Positions 35,215 through 46,258 of a stretch of 64,000 nt of DNA are shown here, piece by piece. A program made the position numbers and the translations under genes. The first letter of the stretch is position 1. Each line of letters begins with the position of its first letter. The notes under the pieces are model-generated. The model was not told the origin of the DNA. It saw only the letters and a list, made by a program, of their open reading frames with translations, and did no database searches. The stretch covers positions 1 to 64,000 of the forward strand of contig NZ_NAST01000010.1 in the NCBI RefSeq assembly GCF_002142215.1, written 5' to 3'. The stretch is from Gilliamella sp. N-G2 (GTDB taxonomy: Bacteria > Pseudomonadota > Gammaproteobacteria > Enterobacterales > Orbaceae).

Positions 35215-36548
35215 TTGAACTTTTTGAACAGTATGATGGACTTTTAAAACAAGATCACTGTATTAATGCGTGTGACAATTATATTGCTATTTTAAAGGAA
35301 AAAGACTCATACGAATACCAAGTTCTGCGAAAAGGTGAAAAACAGTCCTGCTACTCAATAAATTGCGAGAAAGAGTTATTCTATTTCAAAACGTCTTATT
35401 TTGTTGGAATCAATTGGATTGTTGAAAATAAACTCCCAATATATATACAACCAAAATTAAATAATGAATCAACGCAGATTGATTATATGCGAATGTTGTT
35501 AGATGCGATTGAAGAGCCCGAAAATCTAAAGCATCTAGATGATTTGTTATATATTTATTTTGATAAACCTCATATCCCAATAACACAAAAGCAAGATTTA
35601 CTTTCTCCGTTCTTAATAGCCCTGTTTCTTAAAGTTATGAAACAAATTGTAAAAAAAGGCTTAAAAAAATCTTATTATTCTAAAATCGAAAATCTTAATG
35701 CCCGCGTGAAAGGAAAAATTCTTGTCAGTAGAAATATCAAACAGAATTTAGTTAGTGGTAAAAAAATTAACGCAATCTGCCAATATCAAGAATTTGGCGT
35801 TAATTGTGATGAAAATAAAATTCTAAAAAAAGCCTATCGTTTTTCCCAACGCGTCATTCAAAAATTTGAAAACGGATTTGATAAAACACCATTATTGCAG
35901 TGGATTAATTACATTCACCCTGCTTTTGAGCAGGTATCTGATGATATTGATATAACAAAAATAAAAACCTTCAGAAGTAATCCGTTATATAAAGAGTATG
36001 ATCAAGCGATCAAATTAGCATTACTGATTTTGAAACGTTACGCCTACAATATTAGTAATACCGAACAACAACGAATCATGACCCCACCTTTCTGGATTGA
36101 TATGAGTAAATTGTTTGAATTATATGTCTATAAAAAACTGAGAAATATATTTACATCAAAGGAAGTAAAATATCACTATAAAGCAAAATATCAGGAATTA
36201 GATTTTATCTTAAAATTTACCAACCAAGCAGATTTCAAATTTGTAATTGATACTAAATATAAACCTAAATACCACAATCAATCAGTAATTATTGATGACA
36301 TTAGACAAATAAGTGGTTATGCAAGAATTGAAAAAGTCTATAAAGAATTAAAAGTAACAGATTATCGACAAAATATCGATTGTTTAATTATATATTCTCA
36401 TCAGAAGAGCGATGAAGATTTTACGATTAACCACTTTATTTTAGATGATCAAAATGAAATACCTAAGTCTAATATACAAAAACTAAAAAAAGAATCAGGC
36501 TATGTTAATATCTACAAATTAGGAATTAAGCTTCCTGAGCTACTTTAA
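35211..36548 (+). CDS. mcrC: McrC, nuclease subunit of a type IV restriction system
   Basis: The 445-residue partner of McrB stimulates its GTPase and carries the nuclease. It has an N-terminal beta-rich part, the McrC central motif (LLSPFLIALFLKVM, then ARVKGKILVSRNIKQN and FGVNCDENKILKKA) and a C-terminal PD-(D/E)XK fold (ELDFIL followed by FVIDTKYKP). The ATGA overlap with mcrB indicates translational coupling. A terminator overlaps its stop codon. Confidence 0.92.
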   Translation: MIELFEQYDGLLKQDHCINACDNYIAILKEKDSYEYQVLRKGEKQSCYSINCEKELFYFKTSYFVGINWIVENKLPIYIQPKLNNESTQIDYMRMLLDAIEEPENLKHLDDLLYIYFDKPHIPITQKQDLLSPFLIALFLKVMKQIVKKGLKKSYYSKIENLNARVKGKILVSRNIKQNLVSGKKINAICQYQEFGVNCDENKILKKAYRFSQRVIQKFENGFDKTPLLQWINYIHPAFEQVSDDIDITKIKTFRSNPLYKEYDQAIKLALLILKRYAYNISNTEQQRIMTPPFWIDMSKLFELYVYKKLRNIFTSKEVKYHYKAKYQELDFILKFTNQADFKFVIDTKYKPKYHNQSVIIDDIRQISGYARIEKVYKELKVTDYRQNIDCLIIYSHQKSDEDFTINHFILDDQNEIPKSNIQKLKKESGYVNIYKLGIKLPELL

Positions 36549-36568
36549 TAAAAGTAGCTTTATTCTAT
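36538..36568 (+). terminator. terminator at the mcrC stop codon
   Basis: AGCTACTTT (36538-36546) and AAAGTAGCT (36551-36559), a perfect 9-base-pair stem around AATA, is followed by TTATTCTATT. The T-run is imperfect. Confidence 0.65.
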
Positions 36569-36739
36569 TACCATATTAATTTAATACTAATAGTATTCGT
36601 TCCAAATTCTTCACAATTTTTAGCAGTTAATTCTCTAATTGCTTTTAGATAACGGTTATAAAATAAACCGGAATGGGGAAAGAAGCAAAAACCCCTTTCC
36701 TCAAAATTTTTTCATAGGAAAAGTTTTCATTGGAAAAGC

Positions 36740-37183
36740 TTAGTTATTTGTTGTTTGATGAGCTGCTTTATAGTATTGTTTTTTAAATCTCAATAAAGCC
36801 AATTGCTCATTTAGTTGAGTTATAGTATCGATTAATATCTTTTCTTGTTGATTAATGATAGTTAGGCGCTCATCCAATGTTTCATCACCTTTAAGACACA
36901 GCTTGACATAGTGTTGAACATCTTTAATTGACATATTCGCGTTACGTAAACATTCAATTAGCTTTGCCCACTGTAAGTCGGCATCAGAAAAAAGTCGTTT
37001 TTCATTCTGGTCACGTTGCAAAAATGGAAATAAATTTAATGAATCATAATACCTTAATGTATGCACAGATAAGCCTAACATTTTAGCTGCTTTAGTCACA
37101 GAGTATTTAGGTGTTTGGTTTAGTTCCCCATTTTGTGCAATTGATGCAATACAATCATTTATATTTACCATATTTATACCCAT
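36740..37183 (-). CDS. MerR-family transcriptional regulator
   Basis: Regulator of about 147 residues. The N-terminal MerR winged HTH is clear (YSVTKAAKMLGLSVHTLRYY, then wing residues KRLFSDADL), followed by a long coiled-coil helix (INQQEKILIDTITQLNEQLALL) for dimerisation. The effector region is short, as in the AdhR/NmlR-like group, which sense reactive small molecules; no clear metal-binding Cys cluster is present. The start is uncertain: ATGs at 37183 and 37171 are both possible, while a TTG at 37225 has no ribosome site. It is divergent from the LepA paralogue and very likely controls it through the operator at 37237. Confidence 0.82.
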   Translation of the reverse strand: MGINMVNINDCIASIAQNGELNQTPKYSVTKAAKMLGLSVHTLRYYDSLNLFPFLQRDQNEKRLFSDADLQWAKLIECLRNANMSIKDVQHYVKLCLKGDETLDERLTIINQQEKILIDTITQLNEQLALLRFKKQYYKAAHQTTNN

Positions 37184-37236
37184 GTTTTCATAAAAATCAA
37201 TTAAATAGATTAGCAAGTATGACAATTTGACTAAAC

Positions 37237-37266
37237 TTGACTTAGAGTTACTCTAACCATTATAGT
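37237..37266 (+). promoter_or_regulatory. MerR-type promoter/operator of the LepA paralogue
   Basis: The -35 TTGACT (37237-37242) and -10 TATAGT (37261-37266) have an 18-base spacer filled by the perfect dyad TTAGAGT-T-ACTCTAA (37242-37256). A dyad inside an over-long spacer is the hallmark of MerR-family activated promoters. The promoter points toward 37305, away from the regulator gene. Confidence 0.75.
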
Positions 37267-37304
37267 TCACGCCAACAGTTAAGAAAAGTATGGGAGAAAT
37301 TAAC

Positions 37305-39101
37305 ATGAACCCAAATAATATAAGAAATTTTTGTATTATTGCCCATATCGATCACGGTAAATCAACGCTAGCAGATAGGTTAATTGAAATGACCAATACT
37401 GTCTCTGAACGTGATATGAAAGAGCAATTATTAGATAACATGGATCTTGAAAGAGAACGTGGTATTACAATTAAGTTACAAACGGTACGCATGTACTATA
37501 AAGCTTCAAATAATATTGAATATGAGCTTAATCTAATCGATACCCCTGGGCATACTGATTTTAATTATGAAGTTTCGCGCAGTTTAGCTGCTTGTGAAGG
37601 AGCTTTGTTGCTAGTTGATGCAACCCAAGGCGTACAAGCACAAACAATCGCTAATTTAAAACTGGCTCAAGAGCAGAATTTAACTATTATTCCAGTTATC
37701 AATAAAGTCGATATGCCAAATGCGGATGTTGACAGCGTGATTAAAGAAATCGAAGAGTTAGATGGCATTAACTTAGATAAAGTTATTTTAGCTTCAGCTA
37801 AAACCGGCGTAGGAGTTGATAATATTTTAGAATCAATCGTTGAAAACATTCCTGCGCCAGAAGCTAATAAAGATAGGCAACTGCAAGCGTTAATCTTTGA
37901 TTCTCATTATGATGTGTATCGCGGTGTCGTGCTACATGTACGCGTTTTTAACGGTGCTATTCATACTGGAATGAAAATTAAAATGCTCAAAAGTGATATT
38001 GAATTTGAAGCATTACAAACTGGCGTATTTTTACCAGCAATGAAAACTGTTGATGTACTTGATGCAGGTGAAGTTGGATATATTTCGACTAATATTAAAA
38101 TCGTCGCAAATGTCAAAGTCGGTGATACCCTAATTGATCCTAATCACCCAAATACCAAAGCAGTACCTGGTTATAAAGAAGTCAAACCTATGGTTTATGC
38201 TGGATTATTTCCAATAAAAAATGAAGACCAAGAAAAACTTAAAGATGCGGTTGAAAAATTATCCCTAAATGATTCTGCATTTATTTATAAACAAGAAAAC
38301 TCAATGGCCCTTGGCGCAGGATTCCGTTGTGGTTTTTTAGGAATTTTACATATGGAGATTATTCAAGAAAGACTTGAAAGAGAATATGGTATCGAAATAC
38401 TCTCTACCTTTCCTAGTGTTGAATACCGTGTAACATTAAAAAATAGTGAAATCATCAATGTTAATAATCCTATGTTGTTACCGAGTTTTGAAAAAATTGA
38501 CTATATTGAAGAACCATTTATAGATGCTGCTATTATCATTCCTATGGAAAATATTGGCGAAATTATGGAACTTTGTCAGGAAAAACGAGGTATATACGTC
38601 GATATGATTTATCTGAATAATAAAATGGCAGAGTTGACCTTTAAACTGCCAATTTCAGAAATTGCATACAATTTTTATGATTCACTTAAATCGATTACTC
38701 ATGGCTATGCATCTATAGATTATCGTGATAGAAGCTATATTGCATCGGATTTGGTAAAAATGGATATTTGGTTGAATGATGAAATTGTTGATGCATTTTC
38801 ATTTATTTTACCTCGAGATAAAAGTTTTGAACGAGGTAAACAAATTGTTCAAAAGATGAAACATGTCATTCCACGCAAACTCTACCCAATGCCGGTGCAA
38901 TCGGTAGTTGAGAATAAAGTTATTGCACGCGAAGATATTCCACCATTACGCAAAAGTGTTACCGGGCGCGGCTATTCCGGCTCAGCATCGAAAAAGAAAA
39001 AGATAGCTAAAAATATTAAGGAAAATAAAATTAGACAACGTAAATTTGGCGGTGTTGATATTCCTCAAGAGGCCTTTCATGCCGTGTTGGATATTCATTA
39101 A
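37305..39101 (+). CDS. diverged LepA/EF-4-type translational GTPase
   Basis: The 598-residue protein has the full LepA domain order: G domain (AHIDHGKST, RGIT, DTPGHTDF, NKVD, SAK), domain II, EF-G-like domains III and V, and a LepA C-terminal domain ending in VDIPQEAFHAVL. The C-terminal domain is unusual. Where LepA normally reads near AKCYGGDISRKKKL, this one reads TGRGYSGSASKKKKIA; the tRNA-proximal tip therefore differs. The start at 37305 is chosen because GGGAG (37292-37296) lies eight bases upstream and the protein then begins like LepA. It is not beside lepB, and a MerR regulator lies divergently upstream, so it looks like a second, inducible copy. Whether a housekeeping lepA also exists cannot be seen here. 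Confidence 0.88.
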   Translation: MNPNNIRNFCIIAHIDHGKSTLADRLIEMTNTVSERDMKEQLLDNMDLERERGITIKLQTVRMYYKASNNIEYELNLIDTPGHTDFNYEVSRSLAACEGALLLVDATQGVQAQTIANLKLAQEQNLTIIPVINKVDMPNADVDSVIKEIEELDGINLDKVILASAKTGVGVDNILESIVENIPAPEANKDRQLQALIFDSHYDVYRGVVLHVRVFNGAIHTGMKIKMLKSDIEFEALQTGVFLPAMKTVDVLDAGEVGYISTNIKIVANVKVGDTLIDPNHPNTKAVPGYKEVKPMVYAGLFPIKNEDQEKLKDAVEKLSLNDSAFIYKQENSMALGAGFRCGFLGILHMEIIQERLEREYGIEILSTFPSVEYRVTLKNSEIINVNNPMLLPSFEKIDYIEEPFIDAAIIIPMENIGEIMELCQEKRGIYVDMIYLNNKMAELTFKLPISEIAYNFYDSLKSITHGYASIDYRDRSYIASDLVKMDIWLNDEIVDAFSFILPRDKSFERGKQIVQKMKHVIPRKLYPMPVQSVVENKVIAREDIPPLRKSVTGRGYSGSASKKKKIAKNIKENKIRQRKFGGVDIPQEAFHAVLDIH

Positions 39102-39156
39102 TGATGTAGGCTAGTTGAAATTAACCATTGCTTACATAATTAATCAACATTAAATA

Positions 39157-39192
39157 ACAATTTCGCCGGCATTTGCCGGCGAAACTGTTTTT
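39157..39192. terminator. bidirectional terminator
   Basis: TTTCGCCGGC (39161-39170) and GCCGGCGAAA (39175-39184), a perfect GC-rich 10-base-pair stem around ATTT, has T-rich flanks on both strands. It lies between the convergent LepA paralogue and mukB. Confidence 0.85.
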
Positions 39193-39204
39193 AGTCAGTA
39201 ATAA

Positions 39205-42200
39205 CTAAGCAAAGCCTTTCAAGCCAACGACATGAACATGTTCTTGGTTATTGATAACCTTACGAACTAGTTTATAGGTGGTACCTTTTTCCGGGCTGAT
39301 ATTTTCTGGAGCGGCGATAATAAGTTGCATTTCTAATCGTTCACAAAGCTCAAAGAGTGTCGCAATCGATTTAGCATCAAGACGTGCCGCTTCATCTAAG
39401 AATAATAAGCGACATGGTGAAATATCCTTATTGCGCAGACGTTTAGACTCTTCTTCCCAACTTTGAATAACCATTAGTAGAATAGACATACCTGTACCAA
39501 TCGCTTCACCCGTTGATAAAGCACCACTTTCAGCACGTAACCAACCATCAGCACCACGATTAACTTCCACATCCATCTCTAAATAGTTTCGATAATCTAG
39601 CAACTCTTCACCAATATTTTGTGCAGTTCGTTGCCCCATATCTATATGTGGATTCAAACGTTGATAAAGTTTCGCTAACGCTTCTGAGAAGGTAATACGA
39701 TTATTACTAAATAAATCCTGATGTTCATTTTGATCATCAGCTAATGCAGCTAATAATGAAGAGTGTGCCTCACGAATACTAACATTCAAACGAACACCAT
39801 TAACCTGACCAAATGCCACTGCTTGTAATCCTTGATTAAGCATACGAATACGGTTTTGTTCACGTTGTATAGTTTTACGAATAATATTAGCCACACTTTT
39901 TGAACTAATAGCCAATTGCTGTTCTCGTGAAGTAAGTTCTTCAGTTAATCGTGACAACTCAATTTCCATTTGTTCAATAGCTTCAATCGGATCATCAGTT
40001 TTGACGATATCTTGGCGAATTCGTTCACGTAGATGTTTATAAACCGCAATATAAAACTGGATTTTACGTTCTGGTCTTTTCGGATCTTCGGATAATCTTA
40101 ATACATCACGTAAGTGTTCATTATCATTTACCGCTAAACGCAATGAACCAAGAGCCTTATCCGACATAGAACGTAGTTCATCAGCACTGAGATAAGCCAA
40201 TTCTCGTCGATGTAATCGTCGTTCTACACTGTTTTCTTTAACGAGTCGTAACACTAAACACCAACCAGCTTTTGCTTCAACAACTTGTTCACGTAACTGT
40301 TTATAATCACGCAGTGTTTGTGTTAAGCGTTTTTGCATTTGCGTCATTTCGCTTTCACACATAATAAGTTGTTTTTCCAAAGACGTGCATTGTTGGCGAT
40401 TACTATTGAGTTTTTGATGAATTTCATCACGACGGATACGTGCTCGCTCTTCAGTGATTGCATCCGCTTTAACACCAATTTGTTCGATCTCTTTATGCAA
40501 TTCATTAAGCATGTCTCGCTTAGTTTCAAATGCACTTTTAAGTGATGCTAATGTTTGATTGTATTGATTATATTTATCTTGATACTGTTGCATTTGACGA
40601 CGAGCTTCACCTCGTTGTCCTTCAACAACTTCTAATCGAGTACGTAATTTTTCATTGAGATCACTATTTTCATTCAACATACCAGCTGAATCTTCATAGC
40701 TAAAATGAGCACGACGTTGCATCACTTCCGTTAAAGCAAAAACTTGTTGGCGAATGGTTTGCTGCTGAGCTTTAACAGTATTGTACTGCTCACGTAATGA
40801 TTCATTCTGCTCAGGATCACTTTGCAATACTGCAACAATTGGTTCAAGTTCGGCAATAGTATGGCGATGACGACTAACATATTGCGCGGCCTCTTGCGCT
40901 TCAGCAACTTGCTCACGGAGATCATCAACCCGATCTGCTAAATCATCATCAGCCAATAAATGCATTTGAGCTACCAATCGATTTACAGTGATTAACTGCT
41001 CTTTACAATTTGCAACTTGTTGTTGATTTTGTTTATCAATACTTTCTTGTGCCAAGAGCTGACGTTCGATTTCATTACGTCTTGTCGATAACTTTTGCAC
41101 TTCGGCTTCTGGATCGATATCAAATGCTACAGATAGATATTCACCAATAAACTGCCCAACATTTTGCTCAATACGTTGTAATTTTTGCAGATCAAATGAA
41201 ATTGTTGCATAACGTTCATGTAGTTCATCACGTTCTGCCGATAATTTTTCAAGATGAATTTCACGTGCTGCTCGGCCAAATAAAGGTACCTTAGGAAAGC
41301 TGGAAAAACGCCATTGCCGATCACCAGTTTTAACCAATACGGATTTCGTCATCTCTTCACAATCAAAAACACTATCGTCAAATGAAGATGGATCACCTTC
41401 GATAAAATAGATATCTTCTGGATAATCTTCTTCACTATTTGTCAGGCTTTCTAGTTGAGCTTTTACCAGTGATAAATCAGGTACCACAATAGCTTGTCTT
41501 GATGGACCATATAATGCTGAAAAGTAAGGCGCATCATCAATGGTTACATCTTCATAAATTTCAGAAAGTAATACACCATTAAACCTTTCCGCTAATGTCG
41601 ATAAACGACCATCATCAACACCACTTGGTTGATTGAGTTGTTCAATTTGTGCATCAAGTTGATTGCGTTTGAAGTTTATTTGATCACGTTGTGTAACTAA
41701 AGTGCGTTCCTGTTCAAGCAATTGTTGCATATGTTGCGTGACAGCATGACTGTTAGTAAACGTTTGCTCTGTTTGTTCTTGCAATGCGATAAGTGCATCT
41801 TGGGCTTTTAGCCATACTGGTGCTTTTTGTCGATAAGCACCAATTTGCGTTTGAATTTGCTCAAGCTCTTGCTTAAATTCAATACGTTTTTCACTTGATT
41901 CATTGGCAAGCTCAGCATTTTGGTCTAATTGAACTTCTAGCTCTTGTTTGAATTCATCAAGCTCATCATAATTAAGTTGATGACCAAAACGCTTACAAAA
42001 TTGAGTTAATAATGATTCAGCTTCTTTTTGTTCAAAAAAGCGTTGCTCTAATTCATCTAATTGCAGTTGTAAATGTTCTGCTTGATCGGCTTGGTAACAT
42101 TGTGAAGGCCACTGCTTTAATGCTTCTCTAGCGGCACTCCAAGCATCACTGCGCACTACGTCCCCTACTAATTTAACAACTAGTTGATAAGCTCTATCAA

Positions 42201-43626
42201 ATTGATTAATGGCGGCATCAGAAACACTTAGTCTTTGCTCTAATTCTAACAGTTGTTCAGTAACTTCTTTTTGTTTTTCTTCAAAGATTTCAAAATGATT
42301 TTCAACATTACTTACACCTAATTTTGGTAATTGGCATAGTTGCTGAGCATTTTTTAAAGCTTGGATAGCTTGTTGGTATTGGATTGCCCGAGTCTGCTGC
42401 ACATCTAAAGCTTGTTGATAATCAGCTAATTGGTTTTTTATTTCATCAACTTCTTGCTCAGTATGTTCAACCTGATCACGGTAAGTTTGATACTGTTCAT
42501 TGGCTTCGAGGACAACTTCATTTTGCTCTTCAAGTTTTAAATTCAGATCATCTAAGTCCGCTTGATAACGGTCTATTTTTTCTTGTTGACGTAAAGCTGT
42601 TTGCGCAAGGTTAAGATGATCATTGGCTGCCTGAAGATCCGTTTCTAAGTCACTTTGAGCATCTTGATATTCTTTTAATTCTTTTGCCATTTCAACTTGG
42701 CGGAATTGATTACTAATCAGCAGATCTTGCGTCTTAAACATGTCACGACGCAATCCTAAAACCGATTCGATATGGACTCTACGTTCATTAGCATGACGCA
42801 TATAGTCAGCAGCAACGTAGTTTGTAGACTCAGTAATAAGGTGTTTGAATAAATCACGATCCGATTGTGTTACTCGAATAGCTTCAAGTGTCATTCTATT
42901 TTCACGTAATGCTGCTTCCATATCTTGGAAGGCTTTTCTGACACCACTATTTTCCGGCAACAAATAATCACGTAATGATCGTGTAATAGCACTTGAAATC
43001 CCCCCATATAGAGAAGCTTCAATCAAGCGATAATATTTACTTCGGTCAGATGAAGAACGTAACCGTTTCGGTAATATACCAAAATCAAACATGACTGAAT
43101 GATAATCGGTAATAGAGTTAAATTGTTTAAAAATAATGCCTTCCATTGACTCAATTTTATCTTTTAATTCTGGTAGTGATAAAATTCGAGCCTGTTTATC
43201 ATTTAAACGTTCCGTTACCAATTCTGTTGGACTAATATTGACTGGTAAACCTTGTATTAAAAAAGGTTTAATATCTACTTTTTTGTCACGCCCTGCTACT
43301 TGCTGTAAACGTACACCACAGATAATTCGCTGATTACGAGAGTTGATAACATCTAGCATTGAGTAACAAACACCAGGCTTTAACTTACCATGTAAACCTT
43401 TATCTCGAGAACCTGAAGTTGCACCCGCTTCAGTGGTATTTCTAAAATGTAATAAAGTTAAATCAGGAATTAGCGCTGTGACAAATGCAGCCATAGTCGT
43501 TGATTTACCCGCGCCATTACCACCTGAAAGCGTGGTAACCAGCTGATCAAGCTCAAAGGTTCGAGCAAAAAAACCGTTCCAGTTAATTAAGGTTAATGAG
43601 TGAAATTTACCGTGTCCCATCATCAT
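39205..43626 (-). CDS. mukB: chromosome partition protein MukB
   Basis: SMC-like motor of the gammaproteobacterial condensin. The 1473 residues are close to E. coli (1486). It has an N-terminal head with Walker [10 protein letters not shown] (35-43), long coiled coils, a hinge near the middle ([20 protein letters not shown] region) and a C-terminal head with the signature [20 protein letters not shown] and Walker [13 protein letters not shown]. It starts with three ATG codons; the first shares one base with the mukE stop codon, and GAGGAG lies eight bases upstream. Confidence 0.98.
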   Translation of the reverse strand: MMMGHGKFHSLTLINWNGFFARTFELDQLVTTLSGGNGAGKSTTMAAFVTALIPDLTLLHFRNTTEAGATSGSRDKGLHGKLKPGVCYSMLDVINSRNQRIICGVRLQQVAGRDKKVDIKPFLIQGLPVNISPTELVTERLNDKQARILSLPELKDKIESMEGIIFKQFNSITDYHSVMFDFGILPKRLRSSSDRSKYYRLIEASLYGGISSAITRSLRDYLLPENSGVRKAFQDMEAALRENRMTLEAIRVTQSDRDLFKHLITESTNYVAADYMRHANERRVHIESVLGLRRDMFKTQDLLISNQFRQVEMAKELKEYQDAQSDLETDLQAANDHLNLAQTALRQQEKIDRYQADLDDLNLKLEEQNEVVLEANEQYQTYRDQVEHTEQEVDEIKNQLADYQQALDVQQTRAIQYQQAIQALKNAQQLCQLPKLGVSNVENHFEIFEEKQKEVTEQLLELEQRLSVSDAAINQFDRAYQLVVKLVGDVVRSDAWSAAREALKQWPSQCYQADQAEHLQLQLDELEQRFFEQKEAESLLTQFCKRFGHQLNYDELDEFKQELEVQLDQNAELANESSEKRIEFKQELEQIQTQIGAYRQKAPVWLKAQDALIALQEQTEQTFTNSHAVTQHMQQLLEQERTLVTQRDQINFKRNQLDAQIEQLNQPSGVDDGRLSTLAERFNGVLLSEIYEDVTIDDAPYFSALYGPSRQAIVVPDLSLVKAQLESLTNSEEDYPEDIYFIEGDPSSFDDSVFDCEEMTKSVLVKTGDRQWRFSSFPKVPLFGRAAREIHLEKLSAERDELHERYATISFDLQKLQRIEQNVGQFIGEYLSVAFDIDPEAEVQKLSTRRNEIERQLLAQESIDKQNQQQVANCKEQLITVNRLVAQMHLLADDDLADRVDDLREQVAEAQEAAQYVSRHRHTIAELEPIVAVLQSDPEQNESLREQYNTVKAQQQTIRQQVFALTEVMQRRAHFSYEDSAGMLNENSDLNEKLRTRLEVVEGQRGEARRQMQQYQDKYNQYNQTLASLKSAFETKRDMLNELHKEIEQIGVKADAITEERARIRRDEIHQKLNSNRQQCTSLEKQLIMCESEMTQMQKRLTQTLRDYKQLREQVVEAKAGWCLVLRLVKENSVERRLHRRELAYLSADELRSMSDKALGSLRLAVNDNEHLRDVLRLSEDPKRPERKIQFYIAVYKHLRERIRQDIVKTDDPIEAIEQMEIELSRLTEELTSREQQLAISSKSVANIIRKTIQREQNRIRMLNQGLQAVAFGQVNGVRLNVSIREAHSSLLAALADDQNEHQDLFSNNRITFSEALAKLYQRLNPHIDMGQRTAQNIGEELLDYRNYLEMDVEVNRGADGWLRAESGALSTGEAIGTGMSILLMVIQSWEEESKRLRNKDISPCRLLFLDEAARLDAKSIATLFELCERLEMQLIIAAPENISPEKGTTYKLVRKVINNQEHVHVVGLKGFA

Positions 43627-44420
43627 TATTCAATCTCCTCATTAACATCTTCATCTTGTTCTTCACTATTATCATCATCCAAAATAAGTGATGATTCTAT
43701 TTTAATCGCTTCACCATCACGAATTAAGCGTAATTGCGCCTCTTGTGCATCATCACTACTGCGAACATCAGCGCCAAAGCGGAAAATAGATTCATTTATA
43801 CGAAAACGACTACTGTCATTACCTACAATAAAAAAGATCATGCCTAGTCGACGTAAGCGATTTAATGCGGTTTTTACTTTATCAAACAGTTTTTGACGAT
43901 CTAAGTCAGATCCCGTTGAACGTTGATTAACTAATTTCAACAATTTACTTTCATCCGCTAAGGAAACTAACTCATCAAAAAGTTCTTGCAAAGTGAAGAT
44001 ACCTTCATGCGCTAATCGTTCTGGGCTTAAATAGAGATAACACAATACTTTACCCACTAACATGTCTAATTCAGAAAGAACTGAACGGGGAATTAAAGTG
44101 GTTGAACGAGGACGGAGATAAAAAAAGCCTTCTGGTGCACGAATCAGCTCAACATTATAACGTTGATAAAACTGTTCAAGTTCAAATTGAAAATCCATCA
44201 AAAATGCATGATTGTCCAGTTCATCAATACCAATATGGCGACCTGAGCGTAATAAACTATCTAGTTCAGGGAAAATTGGATTGGCAATAGCTTGAGCCAA
44301 TTTGACTGGCATATATTTATCTATAGACGCTTGAGAACTTGCAGCAATACGTCCCATGACTTCATCAAGATGATGAGCAGTTTGTTCCATTTCTATATCT
44401 TTAGTATCTGTTGATGACAT
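43626..44420 (-). CDS. mukE: chromosome partition protein MukE
   Basis: Winged-helix accessory subunit bridging MukF and MukB. The start at 44420 ([10 protein letters not shown]) is preferred by likeness to the E. coli start MSSTN. The resulting 264 residues are about 30 longer than E. coli, owing to an extra N-terminal segment before [19 protein letters not shown]. Conserved stretches include [19 protein letters not shown] and [19 protein letters not shown]. The C-terminus is acidic. It overlaps mukF by 20 bases and mukB by one. Confidence 0.95.
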   Translation of the reverse strand: MSSTDTKDIEMEQTAHHLDEVMGRIAASSQASIDKYMPVKLAQAIANPIFPELDSLLRSGRHIGIDELDNHAFLMDFQFELEQFYQRYNVELIRAPEGFFYLRPRSTTLIPRSVLSELDMLVGKVLCYLYLSPERLAHEGIFTLQELFDELVSLADESKLLKLVNQRSTGSDLDRQKLFDKVKTALNRLRRLGMIFFIVGNDSSRFRINESIFRFGADVRSSDDAQEAQLRLIRDGEAIKIESSLILDDDNSEEQDEDVNEEIE

Positions 44421-45723
44421 GTGCTTGTACCTTAGCTCCATAATCGTTAATAGGTTTCCATTCGGCAGGAATACCAAGTAAATCACTTTCGGCAATACCT
44501 AATCGAATAGCCTGATCAATAAACAATCTTGCAATATCAAAATGCTGTTCTCGTGGGAACTGTGCTAAATAACTATGAATAGCAATACTCATATCAAGTG
44601 GTTTATTTTCTTGTTTAAAGATCAATAGATTTTGTTCAATATGTGCAACTATGTGCTCTTGAATTTCTTCAATCATTTCAAATTCTAGTTCTGAAGGTAA
44701 TTCTCCAGTCACTTCCGCTTCATGTAATGCCAATTCTTCATCACGCATATCCAGTAAACGTTCAGCATTCGCAAAAGTAAGTGACCATGGTGAATCAAAA
44801 TAGCTTTGGATCGATTTGCGTAATCGTTGAGAAAAAACTCGATTCTTATCTAAATCAATTGCAGTACGAATAAATTTATGAACGTGCCTATCATAACCTA
44901 TCCATAGGTCTATTGCTTTTTGTCCCCAACCGATGATTCGGTCTAATTTACCTTGTAAATCAATAACCACGTTATTAATTTTATCTAACTCAGGATTATC
45001 CAAAGTCGCATCTTGTATTAAAAGCAAACTAGCTTGTAACTTATCACCAGCCGCTGCTAATGTATCTTGTAATTCTCGTAACGTTTGCGAGGTTTCTGTC
45101 AGTAAACCCTCACAACTACTAATTGCCGCCTGCCAATCTTGACTTAATAATGCAGAAATATTTTGTTTTACATCAGCTTGTTGTTCATCCATCACTCGCT
45201 GAGTAATATCGATGCTATCAAAGATTTCAGCTACTGAATATTTTAAAGGCGCAAAAACATTACGATGCCAATGCAAATCATCACCACCTTCAAGAGCAGC
45301 ATCTGCAGCACGTTTTAACTCTTGTGCAACAATTGAAAGCTGAATTGATAAACGTAAGGTCGAAAATTCACGTTGACGAATATAGTAATCAGAAATACCG
45401 ATTCCCAAAGGTGTCAATCGATAAATAGAATAACCATCGGTCATTTCGCTAGCAAAGCGTGTGATTAAACGCTGGCGTACTAAATCATTAATAGCGTTAT
45501 TAGCACGGACAGTAATAGTATCTTCACTTTGCTCAAAAATGTATGAGACATGTCGAAAACCATCGATTAATTCAGATTCAGTCATTTCGCCATCAAAGCG
45601 TTCACTGTTTAATACAGCTATTGCCAATAAAAAGGCTAATCGCTCAACAGGCAAAGCAATCGAAAAATCATTTTTTTTTGCCCAAGAGACCAGTTCTGGC
45701 ACTGATTGGGAAAAATCCATCAT
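44401..45723 (-). CDS. mukF: chromosome partition protein MukF (kleisin)
   Basis: Kleisin subunit linking the MukB heads. Its 440 residues equal the E. coli length. It has an N-terminal winged-helix dimerisation domain ([20 protein letters not shown]), a middle helical region ([39 protein letters not shown]) and a C-terminal winged helix ending [12 protein letters not shown]. It is the first gene of mukFEB. The methyltransferase gene cmoM (smtA) that precedes mukF in E. coli is absent. Confidence 0.97.
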   Translation of the reverse strand: MMDFSQSVPELVSWAKKNDFSIALPVERLAFLLAIAVLNSERFDGEMTESELIDGFRHVSYIFEQSEDTITVRANNAINDLVRQRLITRFASEMTDGYSIYRLTPLGIGISDYYIRQREFSTLRLSIQLSIVAQELKRAADAALEGGDDLHWHRNVFAPLKYSVAEIFDSIDITQRVMDEQQADVKQNISALLSQDWQAAISSCEGLLTETSQTLRELQDTLAAAGDKLQASLLLIQDATLDNPELDKINNVVIDLQGKLDRIIGWGQKAIDLWIGYDRHVHKFIRTAIDLDKNRVFSQRLRKSIQSYFDSPWSLTFANAERLLDMRDEELALHEAEVTGELPSELEFEMIEEIQEHIVAHIEQNLLIFKQENKPLDMSIAIHSYLAQFPREQHFDIARLFIDQAIRLGIAESDLLGIPAEWKPINDYGAKVQAHVINRY

Positions 45724-46258
45724 AGTGATTCCTTAATTAAGGATGTTCAGCAAGCCTGACATCTTAAAATAATATGAGAAACACAATATATTGTGTTATG
45801 GACAAAATTTTATCGATTATATAACAAATTGTAGTAGTTAAAAATAGCTAAGTTTAGGATTTATTATTAGATGTAATATACTATATTCCATTTTCCTAAA
45901 TGACTTTTACTCCCTTAATCAAATTGGCTTCTATAGATAAAAAAATAAAAGAATATTAACCTACAACTTGTGCCTTCTATAAATCCAACAGAATTGAAGC
46001 GCAATAACAATTTATCAATTACTGAAAATAAAGAGGGTAAACTGCTGACCAGTACTTCTGTCATTGTTGATGTAGTTAATAATTTAGATAAAACAGAAAA
46101 ATCCAATGATAAAGGATAAGCAACTATTATACCAAATAAAAGTTCAAATGTTATTGGATTAAAATTGACTTTCTAGTAAAAAATAACCAATTAGCGACAC
46201 AAGATTAATTTATATATAAAAAACGGGATTATTATCCCGTTTCCTATTAATCATCTGA
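45724..46258. other. 535-base intergenic region with a possible gene remnant
   Basis: Upstream of mukF and downstream of the nucleoside transporter gene. A plus-strand frame without ATG, 45949-46119, reads in part PSINPTELKRNNNLSITENK and ends with a stop. It may be the tail of a lost gene or chance. The mukF promoter should lie just above 45724. A terminator is at 46221. Confidence 0.35.
46213..46242 (-). terminator. terminator of the nucleoside operon
   Basis: AAACGGGAT (46221-46229) and ATCCCGTTT (46234-46242), a 9-base-pair stem around TATT, is followed on the minus strand by TTTATATATA. It lies 17 bases past the MFS stop codon. Confidence 0.75.

Noticed and set aside
32480-36740. A repeated ssrA 3' end marking the far edge of an island
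   Set aside because: I looked for the CCCGCCAGCTCCACCA-like end downstream and found no second copy, so no att site is claimed.
43600-43896. 98-codon plus-strand frame opposite mukE/mukB
   Set aside because: Serine-rich antisense shadow of two overlapping conserved genes.
45949-46119. A real small gene upstream of mukF
   Set aside because: No start codon or ribosome site, and no recognisable sequence; reported only as a possible remnant.
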